DNA of 64,000 bases. Origin: Desulfatibacillum alkenivorans DSM 16219 (GTDB lineage Bacteria > Desulfobacterota > Desulfobacteria > Desulfobacterales > Desulfatibacillaceae). The stretch covers positions 62,001 to 126,000 of the forward strand of contig NZ_FQZU01000003.1 in assembly GCF_900142135.1 (NCBI RefSeq), read 5' to 3'. The position numbers and the translations under genes are program-made. Positions 42,593 to 49,919 of this stretch are shown in pieces (position 1 is the stretch's first letter; each line of letters opens with the position of its first letter). The notes below the pieces were generated by a model that was given only the letters and a program-made list of their open reading frames with translations, made no database searches and was not told where the DNA came from.

Positions 42593-42916
42593 GAACCTGC
42601 TCCTTGCGTGTTTGCCAATTAGTGGCAAATTCCCGCCCCGGCGTCAACGGCAAAACCTCGCCCGATGGAATATGCGAGGGAAAATCATCCCCTAATCGCT
42701 GTTGGTTTGTTGAATTTGACAAGATGGTTGTTACTATGTAGTATTTAGGAATCACCATGTATAATTGATTGCTTTGGGAGGGCGGGCTGTCAACAGGTTT
42801 GGTTGGCAATCCAATGCGCCTGGGCGAGCCCAGATGTTCACAGACCGAAACACCCCCAAATTCATGTTATGCTATTGGCGCAATATGGTCTGCTTACCCT
42901 AACCCAAGGAGACGCC
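42593..42916. other. Divergent promoter region before the toxin operon
   Basis: These 324 bases contain the plus-strand promoter at 42716-42744 and a long leader before the toxin ATG. No gene is seen; upstream in-frame ATGs for the toxin lack a ribosome site. Confidence 0.5.
42716..42744 (+). promoter_or_regulatory. Sigma-70 promoter of the toxin-immunity operon
   Basis: TTGACA (42716-42721) and TAGTAT (42739-42744) are separated by 17 bases. The leader to the toxin ATG at 42917 would be about 165 bases. Confidence 0.6.
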
Positions 42917-44248
42917 ATGCGCCTTAATAGAGAAAACATTTTGGATATTGTTCTGGGCAGGACTCCCTGGCCCGCTGCCGAAGCTGATCTCATGGGGATC
43001 CCCGGCCTGGATGGAGTGTATCAGGATGGCGTAGAACCTTCCGCCGGACTCCGCACAGACCTTCCTCCTGGCCTTTCCGCCGCCGAACTCATAGCCGCTA
43101 TGAATAATAATGAGTTCCAGGCCTTCAAAAACCAAGTGGCCAGGGGAGAGCGCAAAGTGCTGGACCCTCCTGAGCCCTTTTGGGATGCGGAAACAAAGGA
43201 TGCTGCATTGCACGCCCTTGGCCTGGATGAGGAAGGGCTGTGGTGGACGGATGATGCAAAGAATCTTTTGTACCATCCGGAAGGGATTGTGGAAGGGCTT
43301 GGACAAGCGGTCACTTCGATTCCCGGGGGCTTTTTTGGCGGCATGGAAGCCATTAAGAGGGCCATTGATTGTGTGGCGCTGTCTCATGAAGTGGACCTGG
43401 AAAATTTTCATGCGTATATAACCGAGGGATTTGAGGAGAAAGCCAGCGAATGGGACTTCCTGGTTTATGAGCCAAGAACCAAAGGCGCAAACTTGGTTGG
43501 ACTGGCCCTTAGCGCTCCCGCTGTCATGCTATCAGATGCGGGAAGAAGCCTGGCAACCCTGGAAGCCTTTGAAGACTCGCCTAATATAAGGGGAGCTCTC
43601 CGTTTGGCTGGAGACTTCGGCGGCACAGCCCTTTTGGCGAAAATCTTTAAGAAAAGCGTTGGCGAGAATACGCATTCTTCCAAAGTTCCGCAAGAACATC
43701 TTGACTTGGTCAAACAGTTTCAGGAAGCCAACAACCAGGTTCCAACCCTGGGCTTGAAGGATAAAATAAAGCGCTCGTTTAGCTCCGACAGAAAGTATCC
43801 GGAACGCGAACTATTGGAACTGTACAAGAAATCATCGGAGCCTGTCCCATCCCTCCTGGATATTTTGTCCCCGGATGAAGTCGCAGAACATTGGAATCGC
43901 ATGAATTCCCTGGAAAAGCACATCATTTCAAACTCTAAGATCATGATGGTTAATGGCCGGCCCGTGGCTTTTTTCAGAGGAACCAAGATTGATCCGTTGG
44001 TGGAAAATTCTAACGGAGTGAAAAATTACAAAAATATAATGGAAGGGGGCGCGCCTAAATCCTCAGGCGGCCAAACACTCCAACTTCATCACGTAGGACA
44101 GATGGACAACGGCGTTGTTTTTCCTCTATACCAAAAATCGCATGGAATAATACCTAACAGTATAGATATTAGCGAAATCGATAGAAACGCTTTCGCAAAA
44201 TATCGATCCGGTTTCTGGGAACAGGGAGGTAGACATTATGACCCTTAA
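42917..44248 (+). CDS. Polymorphic toxin with C-terminal LHH/HNH nuclease domain
   Basis: A 443-residue protein starting at ATG 42917 behind AAGGAGACGCC. The last 60 residues carry LQLHHVGQ with H391 and H392, followed by a PLYQKSHG histidine at 409. This is the signature of the LHH nuclease group of the HNH/endonuclease VII superfamily used as toxin tips. Residues 1-330 are of unknown type, with hydrophobic stretches near LVGLALSAPAVML and FGGTALLAKIF, and no signal peptide or known delivery domain. The 11-base overlap with a SUKH-type gene makes this a toxin-immunity pair. How it leaves the cell is unknown; it could also act within the cell. Confidence 0.75.
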   Translation: MRLNRENILDIVLGRTPWPAAEADLMGIPGLDGVYQDGVEPSAGLRTDLPPGLSAAELIAAMNNNEFQAFKNQVARGERKVLDPPEPFWDAETKDAALHALGLDEEGLWWTDDAKNLLYHPEGIVEGLGQAVTSIPGGFFGGMEAIKRAIDCVALSHEVDLENFHAYITEGFEEKASEWDFLVYEPRTKGANLVGLALSAPAVMLSDAGRSLATLEAFEDSPNIRGALRLAGDFGGTALLAKIFKKSVGENTHSSKVPQEHLDLVKQFQEANNQVPTLGLKDKIKRSFSSDRKYPERELLELYKKSSEPVPSLLDILSPDEVAEHWNRMNSLEKHIISNSKIMMVNGRPVAFFRGTKIDPLVENSNGVKNYKNIMEGGAPKSSGGQTLQLHHVGQMDNGVVFPLYQKSHGIIPNSIDISEIDRNAFAKYRSGFWEQGGRHYDP

Positions 44249-44612
44249 ATCACGTAGGGTGCAGGTCGTGGAAAAGGAATTGGGAATGGAACTGCATCCC
44301 CAATACATTAAGTTTTTGGATCGATATGGTCATTACTGCGTCGGGACTGTGGAAGTGTTTGGATACTCCGAAAATTTTATTGGCATTGATAACTATCCTT
44401 GCGTTATTCACACCACAAGGTCGATGAAGGACACTTATCACCTTGGCCCTAACCACCTGCTCATAGCGCATACGGAAGACAGCGACTACGTGGCAGTCCT
44501 GGACAACGATACCGGAGAGGTTTTCGAAACGGACATCAACGGTTACCGCACGGTAGTAGCCCCTTCCTTTGACGCATGGTTCGCCATGGTCCGGAAGCAA
44601 GGCTATATTTGA
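44238..44612 (+). CDS. SUKH-family (SMI1/KNR4-like) immunity protein
   Basis: A 124-residue protein with the SUKH pattern: an N-terminal helix (VQVVEKELGMELHPQYIKFLDRYGHY), a central sheet (NFIGIDNYPCVIHTTRSMK), LLIAHTEDSDYVAVLDNDTGEVFETD and a final helix (SFDAWFAMVRK). SUKH proteins are the commonest immunity family in polymorphic toxin loci and neutralise nuclease tips. The ATG lies inside the toxin's last codons behind AGGGAGG, so the antidote is translated with the toxin. Confidence 0.8.
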   Translation: MTLKSRRVQVVEKELGMELHPQYIKFLDRYGHYCVGTVEVFGYSENFIGIDNYPCVIHTTRSMKDTYHLGPNHLLIAHTEDSDYVAVLDNDTGEVFETDINGYRTVVAPSFDAWFAMVRKQGYI

Positions 44613-44844
44613 GTTCTTCCGCCACATCCTACTATCGCCGGCCGAAAATTTCTACCCTCCCGGCCTTGACGCTAAAACCTTCTGCAGGTGCGCTGGCCGG
44701 AAAAAAATCGTTCACTGACTTGCCTTAATGAATTCCCGCGTATTAATCTAACTCAGTTGCTTCTCAAATTTCTATGTCATCTTAAGAACAATACACCGGC
44801 AGGCGGCGATAACGGAATAAATCTGCTTTACCCTTTTATCTCAT

Positions 44845-45279
44845 TTGGGTTGGAAGGAGAGCGCCAAGGAACAATCCGCAGAACTCAAGGACCTGTATGT
44901 GAAGATTTGCCACGCCCAGACCAATGGGGATTACGCTTTTTTCCGGAAAATGTTTTCACAAGAGGACGGCGTTCTGGCCATTGGCGCGGACCCCAATGAG
45001 TGGTGGTTCGACTACGACGCCATAACCAAGGTTTTTCAGGCCCAGCTGGAGGAGACGGGCGGGTTCAAGATCCTGGTGGACGACCCTTGCGCCTGCTGCA
45101 ACGGTTCCGCGGGATGGATCGCCGGCAATCCTGCTATCAAGATGAACAACGGAACCGAATTTCCCATGCGGCTTACTGTGGTCCTGGAAAAAGCGCAGGA
45201 CGGCTGGAAGATCGTGCAATGGCGCTCTTCGGTGGGCGTTTCCAACGAGGGCCTGATCGGGGAGACGCTGACCACTTGA
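44845..45279 (+). CDS. SnoaL/NTF2-like protein
   Basis: This 144-residue protein resembles the SnoaL-like branch of the NTF2 fold: an N-terminal helix (ELKDLYVKICHAQTNGDYAFFRKMFSQ), GVLAIGADPNEWWFDYDAITKVF, and C-terminal strands (MRLTVVLEKAQDGWKIVQWRSSVGV). A DDPCACCNGS turn is unusual. The only in-frame upstream start is TTG 44845 with no clear ribosome site, so the start is uncertain. No partner gene suggests a role. Confidence 0.7.
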   Translation: MGWKESAKEQSAELKDLYVKICHAQTNGDYAFFRKMFSQEDGVLAIGADPNEWWFDYDAITKVFQAQLEETGGFKILVDDPCACCNGSAGWIAGNPAIKMNNGTEFPMRLTVVLEKAQDGWKIVQWRSSVGVSNEGLIGETLTT

Positions 45280-45336
45280 CGATTATTCGGTCTACGGATT
45301 GTTTCTGAACACTATCCTTGGTCCACAATTGGGAAG

Positions 45337-45366
45337 GGCCGGGCTTCTCCTCAAAAAAGCCCGGCC
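45337..45366. terminator. Hairpin between SnoaL-like and flavin reductase genes
   Basis: GGCCGGGCTT (45337-45346) and AAGCCCGGCC (45357-45366) pair perfectly around ten bases, between two convergent genes. U-tracts are weak on both sides. Confidence 0.55.
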
Positions 45367-45373
45367 GGCCTCC

Positions 45374-45937
45374 TTATTTGCTTTTTAAGGCTTTTCCCGC
45401 ATTCCAGCAATTCCCCAAGGCCCGGCCCAGGGACCAATACTTCTTGCCGGCCATGTCAAACAGCAGGGGGCGCAATTTAGCCATGTCAACGCCCCCATCC
45501 GTGAGAACGCCCTCGTCAGCATAGGTTTCCGTCAGTTCGCCGATAAAGATGTCATGGCTTTTGAAATCCAGAACGTCATGAAGTTTCAACTCCATGTTCA
45601 CCGGGCACTGCCGGATCATGGGCGCTGTTCTTAAATCCCCGTAAAACACGTCGAACAGCGCAGCCTTGTCCGTTTTTTTTCCGGTCATGATTCCGCAGTA
45701 ATCCGTCTCAACCATGAGATCTTCCGACGGCAGGCAGATGCTGAAGGTTTGATTTTCTAGAATGCCCTTGTTGGTATAATGGATTTTCGCCAGTCCGATG
45801 GAAAGATACTGAGGGGTTCCATGGTTGAGAATGCCCACGTGGGCGACGGCCAGGAAATTGGCTTTGCCGTTGACATTCGCGCCCACCAGGGTGGTTGGCA
45901 TGGGATACAGGGCGTTAACGGGACCTATGGATTGCAT
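45374..45937 (-). CDS. Flavin reductase-like FMN-binding split-barrel protein
   Basis: A 187-residue protein starting at ATG 45937 behind AAAAAGGAGAACAACC. It has the split-barrel flavoprotein pattern: PMPTTLVGANVNGKANFLAVAHVGILNHGTPQYLSIGL, then SICLPSEDLMVETDYCGIMTGKKTDKAALF. Similar anaerobe proteins bind FMN and transfer electrons or act in stress defence. It follows a MarR gene by 86 bases on the same strand. A TTGTA-N2-TACAA site lies between them and matches the site before marR, so this MarR probably represses it. Confidence 0.85.
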   Translation of the reverse strand: MQSIGPVNALYPMPTTLVGANVNGKANFLAVAHVGILNHGTPQYLSIGLAKIHYTNKGILENQTFSICLPSEDLMVETDYCGIMTGKKTDKAALFDVFYGDLRTAPMIRQCPVNMELKLHDVLDFKSHDIFIGELTETYADEGVLTDGGVDMAKLRPLLFDMAGKKYWSLGRALGNCWNAGKALKSK

Positions 45938-45993
45938 GGTTGTTCTCCTTTTTGTGGTTGCGGGATAGCAAGTTAGCCCCATGGTTTATTTGT

Positions 45994-46005
45994 TTGTACA
46001 TACAA
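45994..46005. promoter_or_regulatory. MarR operator copy before the flavin reductase gene
   Basis: TTGTACATACAA shares arms TTGTA and TACAA with the site at 46475-46486 and lies 57 bases upstream of the flavin reductase start. Confidence 0.6.
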
Positions 46006-46023
46006 TCATATCGGCAAAAAAAT

Positions 46024-46458
46024 TTAGCCGGCCCGGTTCAATTTGTCATAGGCGGCGTCGATCATGACGGTCAGGCCGTCCCCTTCCTTCCGGCCCAATA
46101 CCCGGGAGTAGCGCTCGTGCAGGCTCTCCCACGCATCCGTGATGGGCTGGTGTAGGTCTTCGCCCTTGGCCGTGGGAAAAATCTTGGACATTTTTCCCTC
46201 GGACTGGCGGGAGAGAAACCCTCTGTTGACCATGGCGTCCACAAATCGCGTGACCGTGGAGGGCGCCAACTGCAGGTGTTCGCACAACTCCTTTTGCCCA
46301 ATACCCGGGTTGTCAATGGCCAGCATCATGAGGAAGGCATGAGAGGGCGACAGACCGGTCGTGCGGAATTCCTCCTCGGCCATGCGGGTGATCACCCGCG
46401 CCAAAGCATTGGCGGTGAAATAAAGGCAGTCGTTTAGAATGGTTTTGCTGTCGCCCAC
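46024..46458 (-). CDS. MarR-family regulator of the flavin reductase
   Basis: A 144-residue winged-helix protein starting at GTG 46458 behind AAGGAGG. The DNA-binding core is GIGQKELCEHLQLAPSTVTRFVDAMVNRGFLSRQSEGK, followed by the wing and a dimerisation helix. The flanking promoters carry two matching palindromes, so autoregulation plus control of the downstream flavin reductase is likely. The inducer is unknown; redox-active compounds or electrophiles would be typical for MarR proteins next to flavoproteins. Confidence 0.85.
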   Translation of the reverse strand: MGDSKTILNDCLYFTANALARVITRMAEEEFRTTGLSPSHAFLMMLAIDNPGIGQKELCEHLQLAPSTVTRFVDAMVNRGFLSRQSEGKMSKIFPTAKGEDLHQPITDAWESLHERYSRVLGRKEGDGLTVMIDAAYDKLNRAG

Positions 46459-46474
46459 AGTGCGGCCTCCTTAT

Positions 46475-46486
46475 TTGTATATACAA
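46475..46486. promoter_or_regulatory. MarR operator before marR
   Basis: TTGTATATACAA is a perfect palindrome 17 bases upstream of the GTG start, overlapping where the promoter should be. It differs by one base from the copy at 45994-46005. Confidence 0.65.
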
Positions 46487-46681
46487 TTATAGTCCTCCGT
46501 GAAAAGCGTGTCAAGCCCCGATTCATATCCTTTCTCTTTGGCCTGGGGTGAGGCCTGCCCCCTCTTGGCGATTGACATGCCGGGGCGAGGTTGGATATTT
46601 TTAGGGACAGGAAATTGCCTGGCCGCGGGCTTTGACGACGCGCCCGCGGCGATGGGGCTTCCCATATTTTACGGAGGATTT

Positions 46682-47185
46682 ATGACCGCGCAAAACAACG
46701 GACTTGTGGGCGAAAGTAAAATCACCAACCATATCATCGACTGCCTGTCGTTTATCCCGCTGTTTGACGGGCTCTCCCCGGCGGATCTCAAGATCGTGGC
46801 CAAGCACATGCATTTTATCGAGGTGGACGAAGGCGAGCTGGTTTTTGAAGAGGGCGAGCCCGGGGACTATGTGTGTTTTGTTGCCAGCGGATCTCTGGAG
46901 GTCATCAAGGAGTCCTCCAAGGGGGAGCGTGCGGCCCTGGCCACCTTGTCCCGGGGGCGATCCATCGGCGAAATGGCGCTCATTGATGAGTTTCCCCGGT
47001 CCGCCACGGTCATCGCCAAAACCAGGGCGACCCTCATCACGTTAAGCCGCAGCAATTTCAACCTGATCCTGGCCAATCATCCCAAGGCCGGCGTGCCGGT
47101 TTTAAAGGGCCTCTCGCGGCTTTTGTCCATGAATTTGCGAAAGACCTCCGGCCAGTTGGCCAACCTGATGCTGAGCTATGAATAG
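46682..47185 (+). CDS. Cyclic-nucleotide-binding domain protein
   Basis: A 167-residue protein starting at ATG 46682 behind GGAGGATTT; longer in-frame starts run through the divergent promoter. It is a single Crp-type effector domain: IPLFDGLSPADLKIVAKHM, ELVFEEGEPGDYVCFVASGSLEVI, and GRSIGEMALIDEFPRSATVIAK as the phosphate-binding cassette with the expected Glu and Arg. It ends in a helical segment with no DNA-binding domain. It may act as an allosteric subunit for an unknown partner. Confidence 0.85.
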   Translation: MTAQNNGLVGESKITNHIIDCLSFIPLFDGLSPADLKIVAKHMHFIEVDEGELVFEEGEPGDYVCFVASGSLEVIKESSKGERAALATLSRGRSIGEMALIDEFPRSATVIAKTRATLITLSRSNFNLILANHPKAGVPVLKGLSRLLSMNLRKTSGQLANLMLSYE

Positions 47186-47228
47186 TTAATTATTTCGAAA
47201 TATTGAGATAATTCGTTTGAAATCAAAA

Positions 47229-47262
47229 AAAGGGGCGGGCCTGCGTAAAAGGCCGCCCCTTT
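47229..47262. terminator. Bidirectional terminator
   Basis: AAAGGGGCGGGCC (47229-47241) and GGCCGCCCCTTT (47251-47262) pair with one bulged G. An A-run precedes it, so it terminates the minus-strand nitroreductase gene and probably also the convergent cNMP-binding gene. Confidence 0.8.
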
Positions 47263-47285
47263 ATGCGTTAAAAGCGTCTTTTGAT

Positions 47286-48329
47286 TTATATGGAATCCAC
47301 CCAGTGGATGCGGGGCTGCTCCCGGGCCACGGGGTTGTCCACCTGGCCTTGGGGGTAGCCGATGGACAGGGACGAAATAATCTTGAACGGTTCTTCGATG
47401 CCCAGTTTTTTCTTGAGCTTGACGTCAAACCCGATGGCTTTGGCCAGGCTGACCCAGCAGGTTCCCAATCCCAGGGAGTGGGCGGCCAGGACCATGGTCT
47501 GGCCTGCTATGCCCGTGTCCAGCTCCACGCTGCCGATGCCTCTTTTGTCCGCCAGCAAGAGGATGACGGCCGGGGCGCCGAAGAAAATGTCGTAATTGGG
47601 GTCCGAGGACGCCGCGTTGATACCGCCCCGCGCCCTGGGCTCCGTGTCTCCGGTTTTGATTTTGGTCAACAACGGAAGCAACGCTTCCTGCCACAGGGCC
47701 AGTTTGGCCTCCTTATCCCCCGGGGTTTTTTTGTTGATCCAGGGTTTGGGCAGGGTCAGAGCGCTGACTTTGTACAGGGACGCCTTGCATTTTTCGTTGA
47801 GCGCGGAAATGACGTCCCGGTTGTCGATGGCAATGAATTTCCAGGGCTGATTGTTCCCGGCCGAAGGGGCGAAACGGCCCGCTTCGATGACGCGCTCGAT
47901 CATATCCCTGGGCACCTTTTTTTTCTTGTACAGCCGGACGCTTCTCCGCTGATAGATAACCTTCTCGGTCTCCGTCAGTTCCGGCTCCTGGTCTGCGTAT
48001 GTGGTTTGCCCGTTGCGTCCCAGGGGGTTGGGCATGGTTTTGGGGCCCTTAAACAAATGGGCGTTTTTCCAAAATCCCTTGTCCACCCGGTAGTCGCCTT
48101 TAATGGTGATGGCGTTTTGCGGGCACGAGGCGGCGCAGTTCTGGCACGTGATGCACCTGAAATGGTCGTAACGCTGGTTGGGTCTTGATTTTTTGCCATA
48201 AAGTTCGAGCAGTTGGATGGGGCAAGCCTTGACGCAGCGCCCGCATCCGTTGCATTTATCCCTGTCCAGAACGAATTCGGCGTATCTGGCTTGAGGCAAA
48301 CTCATGTGCCGGTATTTTTCCAAAAGCAT
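47286..48329 (-). CDS. Nitroreductase fused to a two-cluster ferredoxin domain
   Basis: A 347-residue protein. Residues about 15-80 carry two [4Fe-4S] motifs (CNGCGRCVKACP and CITCQNCAASCP). From about residue 120 follows a nitroreductase fold: RRSVRLYKKKKVPRDMIERVIEAGRFAPSAGNNQPWKFIAI, binding FMN, and GIAGQTMVLAAHSLGLGTCWV. Fused enzymes of this kind pass electrons from clusters to FMN for reduction of unsaturated or nitro compounds. The ATG follows AAAGGAACACCCC. The upstream region, shared with the divergent MerR-TetR regulator, holds two operator-like sites. Confidence 0.9.
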   Translation of the reverse strand: MLLEKYRHMSLPQARYAEFVLDRDKCNGCGRCVKACPIQLLELYGKKSRPNQRYDHFRCITCQNCAASCPQNAITIKGDYRVDKGFWKNAHLFKGPKTMPNPLGRNGQTTYADQEPELTETEKVIYQRRSVRLYKKKKVPRDMIERVIEAGRFAPSAGNNQPWKFIAIDNRDVISALNEKCKASLYKVSALTLPKPWINKKTPGDKEAKLALWQEALLPLLTKIKTGDTEPRARGGINAASSDPNYDIFFGAPAVILLLADKRGIGSVELDTGIAGQTMVLAAHSLGLGTCWVSLAKAIGFDVKLKKKLGIEEPFKIISSLSIGYPQGQVDNPVAREQPRIHWVDSI

Positions 48330-48393
48330 GGGGTGTTCCTTTCCGGATTTTGTTTAGGCCGAGGCGAGTCTTAGGGTTTATCCATAAAGGAGC

Positions 48394-48409
48394 ACGACTA
48401 TCCAGTCAA
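48394..48409. promoter_or_regulatory. Operator-like site before the nitroreductase gene
   Basis: ACGACTATCCAGTCAA has the core GACT-N4-AGTC and one full outer arm. It lies 65-80 bases upstream of the nitroreductase ATG. Confidence 0.5.
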
Positions 48410-48529
48410 TCAATTTTTTGACCGAACGGTTTAAAATTGGACTTAAAGGATATTTTGTTGAAATAAATTCTTTGAATAATAGCCTGTTATTGAAGTGTAT
48501 TTTGTCAATGCTCCGTTTGGGAAGGAAAT

Positions 48530-48545
48530 TTGACTTGCCAGTCGC
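48530..48545. promoter_or_regulatory. Operator-like site before the MerR-TetR gene
   Basis: TTGACTTGCCAGTCGC has the core GACT-N4-AGTC and one full outer arm. It lies about 95-110 bases upstream of the regulator start, suggesting autoregulation. Confidence 0.5.
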
Positions 48546-48640
48546 CTTTAAATAGTCTATGTACAGTTACGCGTTAATCTGTTGTCTTCGGCCTTGATTA
48601 TTTAAGACAAATCATTCCAAAATTGATCCAGGAGGCTCTT

Positions 48641-49543
48641 TTGGCGGATTCTCATGACAAAAAATGGTTTCGCATCGCCGAGTTGGAGAGGCAGTCCGGG
48701 GTGTCCCGGCGCACCATTCATTTTTACCTGCAGGAAGGCCTGCTTCACGCGCCCATGAAAACGGGAAAAACCATGGCCTACTACGATGAAGCGCACCTGG
48801 AAAGGTTGAAAATCATTTGCGCCGCCAAAAAGCAGGGCATGCCTCTTTTCGCCATTCGGGAAAAAATCTCGGCCATGAAAGGCGCTCCCGACCTGCCGGC
48901 CCGCAACAAGGGCGTCGGAGGCGCGGGGGCCAGGAAAACCGCTAAGAAAATGCCCAAAAGCGCCCAGGGGAACAAAACCCGGGAGGCTATCCTGGATCTG
49001 GCCTGCTCCATTTTCCGCTCGGAAGGATATAAAGGCGCCAAGGTGAGCGACATCACCAAACGTCTGAATGTAGGCAAGGGAACTTTTTACTTTTACTTTT
49101 CCGACAAAAAGGAACTCTTCCTGGAATGCGTGCCCCGCATTTTCGCGGAGTTGTTTTCCGACGGGTGGGATGAAATCGGCCGGGAGCGGGATCCTATGGT
49201 CAGACTCCAACTCCGCGCCAAGGCGGTTTTGCCGGTCCTCAAGGAATTTTGCGCCATCCTGGCTTTATGCAAGGAAGCGGTGGAGGATCCGGACCCCAAA
49301 CTCAAGGATCTGGGAAACCGGGTTTTTACATCCATCCGCAAGCCCATAGAGACCGATCTCATCAAAGGGATGAAAATGGGCCTGTTCCGGGACGTGGACG
49401 CCAAGCTCACCTCCGCCATCATTGTGGGCATTGCGGAAGGCCTGCAATACCTCCAATCCTGCGAGGAAGGCTTTGGCATGGCCAGCGCCCAGCAGAGTCT
49501 GCTGGACTTTTTCCGTTACGGCGTGGCCGGCGACGCCCGCTGA
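48641..49543 (+). CDS. MerR-TetR fusion transcriptional regulator
   Basis: A 300-residue protein starting at TTG 48641 directly after CAGGAGG. Residues about 5-75 form a MerR-type winged helix (FRIAELERQSGVSRRTIHFYLQEGLL; AYYDEAHLERLKII). A Lys/Ala-rich linker follows. Residues about 110-300 form a TetR-type repressor: helix-turn-helix in VSDITKRLNVGKGTFYFYFSDKKELFLECV and a ligand-binding C-terminal domain. Two different DNA-binding modules in one chain are unusual. It lies upstream of a thiolase-ligase operon whose promoter is covered by a perfect palindrome, its probable main target. The ligand is likely an acyl-CoA or aromatic compound; this is inference. Confidence 0.85.
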   Translation: MADSHDKKWFRIAELERQSGVSRRTIHFYLQEGLLHAPMKTGKTMAYYDEAHLERLKIICAAKKQGMPLFAIREKISAMKGAPDLPARNKGVGGAGARKTAKKMPKSAQGNKTREAILDLACSIFRSEGYKGAKVSDITKRLNVGKGTFYFYFSDKKELFLECVPRIFAELFSDGWDEIGRERDPMVRLQLRAKAVLPVLKEFCAILALCKEAVEDPDPKLKDLGNRVFTSIRKPIETDLIKGMKMGLFRDVDAKLTSAIIVGIAEGLQYLQSCEEGFGMASAQQSLLDFFRYGVAGDAR

Positions 49544-49919
49544 TTATCTTTGCATTTTCATGGGGAAAAACCGGCCCTGACGCCGGCCGAACCCAGGCGT
49601 TCGTCTGCAACTGTTCATTAACTATGCGTAGCTTCCCATGACTTGTCTTTTGCCTTATTTAGGAATTTAAAGACTTCCATCGTCCGAAATTTATTTTATA
49701 AATCCTCATTTTTCCACTCTATCTGAGAATTTATTCAGTTTTTATGGCGCACCGCGGCAAAAAAGCGCTTGACTAGACAGTTTGGTTGACTATATAGTCA
49801 ACTATCATGCAAATCGGATTTCGGGAGGAGGTCCCGGAAGATCCATTTTCAGCCGCCTGATTGAATTCCTTTTAAACAGGTCAAAATTCATTACAATTGA
49901 AATTCAAGGAGTATGAAAC
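49544..49919. other. Promoter region of the thiolase-ligase operon
   Basis: These 376 bases separate the regulator from the operon. They hold the promoter and palindrome at 49769-49802 and an AT-rich stretch at 49660-49740. No gene is seen. Confidence 0.6.
49769..49802 (+). promoter_or_regulatory. Promoter with operator of the thiolase-ligase operon
   Basis: A -35 box TTGACT (49769-49774) is followed after 16 bases by TATATA (49791-49796). The perfect 18-base palindrome GTTGACTATATAGTCAAC (49785-49802) covers the -10 region, so a bound TetR-type protein would block transcription. Its centre is nearly identical to the site before the TRAP genes at 17207-17222. Confidence 0.75.

Larger units (their letters stand above)
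48330..48640. other. Divergent promoter region of nitroreductase and MerR-TetR regulator
   Basis: These 311 bases are AT-rich and contain operator-like sites at 48394-48409 and 48530-48545, one closer to each gene. No open frame with protein character is present. Confidence 0.55.

Noticed and set aside
44613-44844. Possible second immunity gene after the SUKH gene
   Set aside because: No frame of useful length begins with a ribosome site in this gap, and the next gene is a SnoaL-like protein unlike immunity families.
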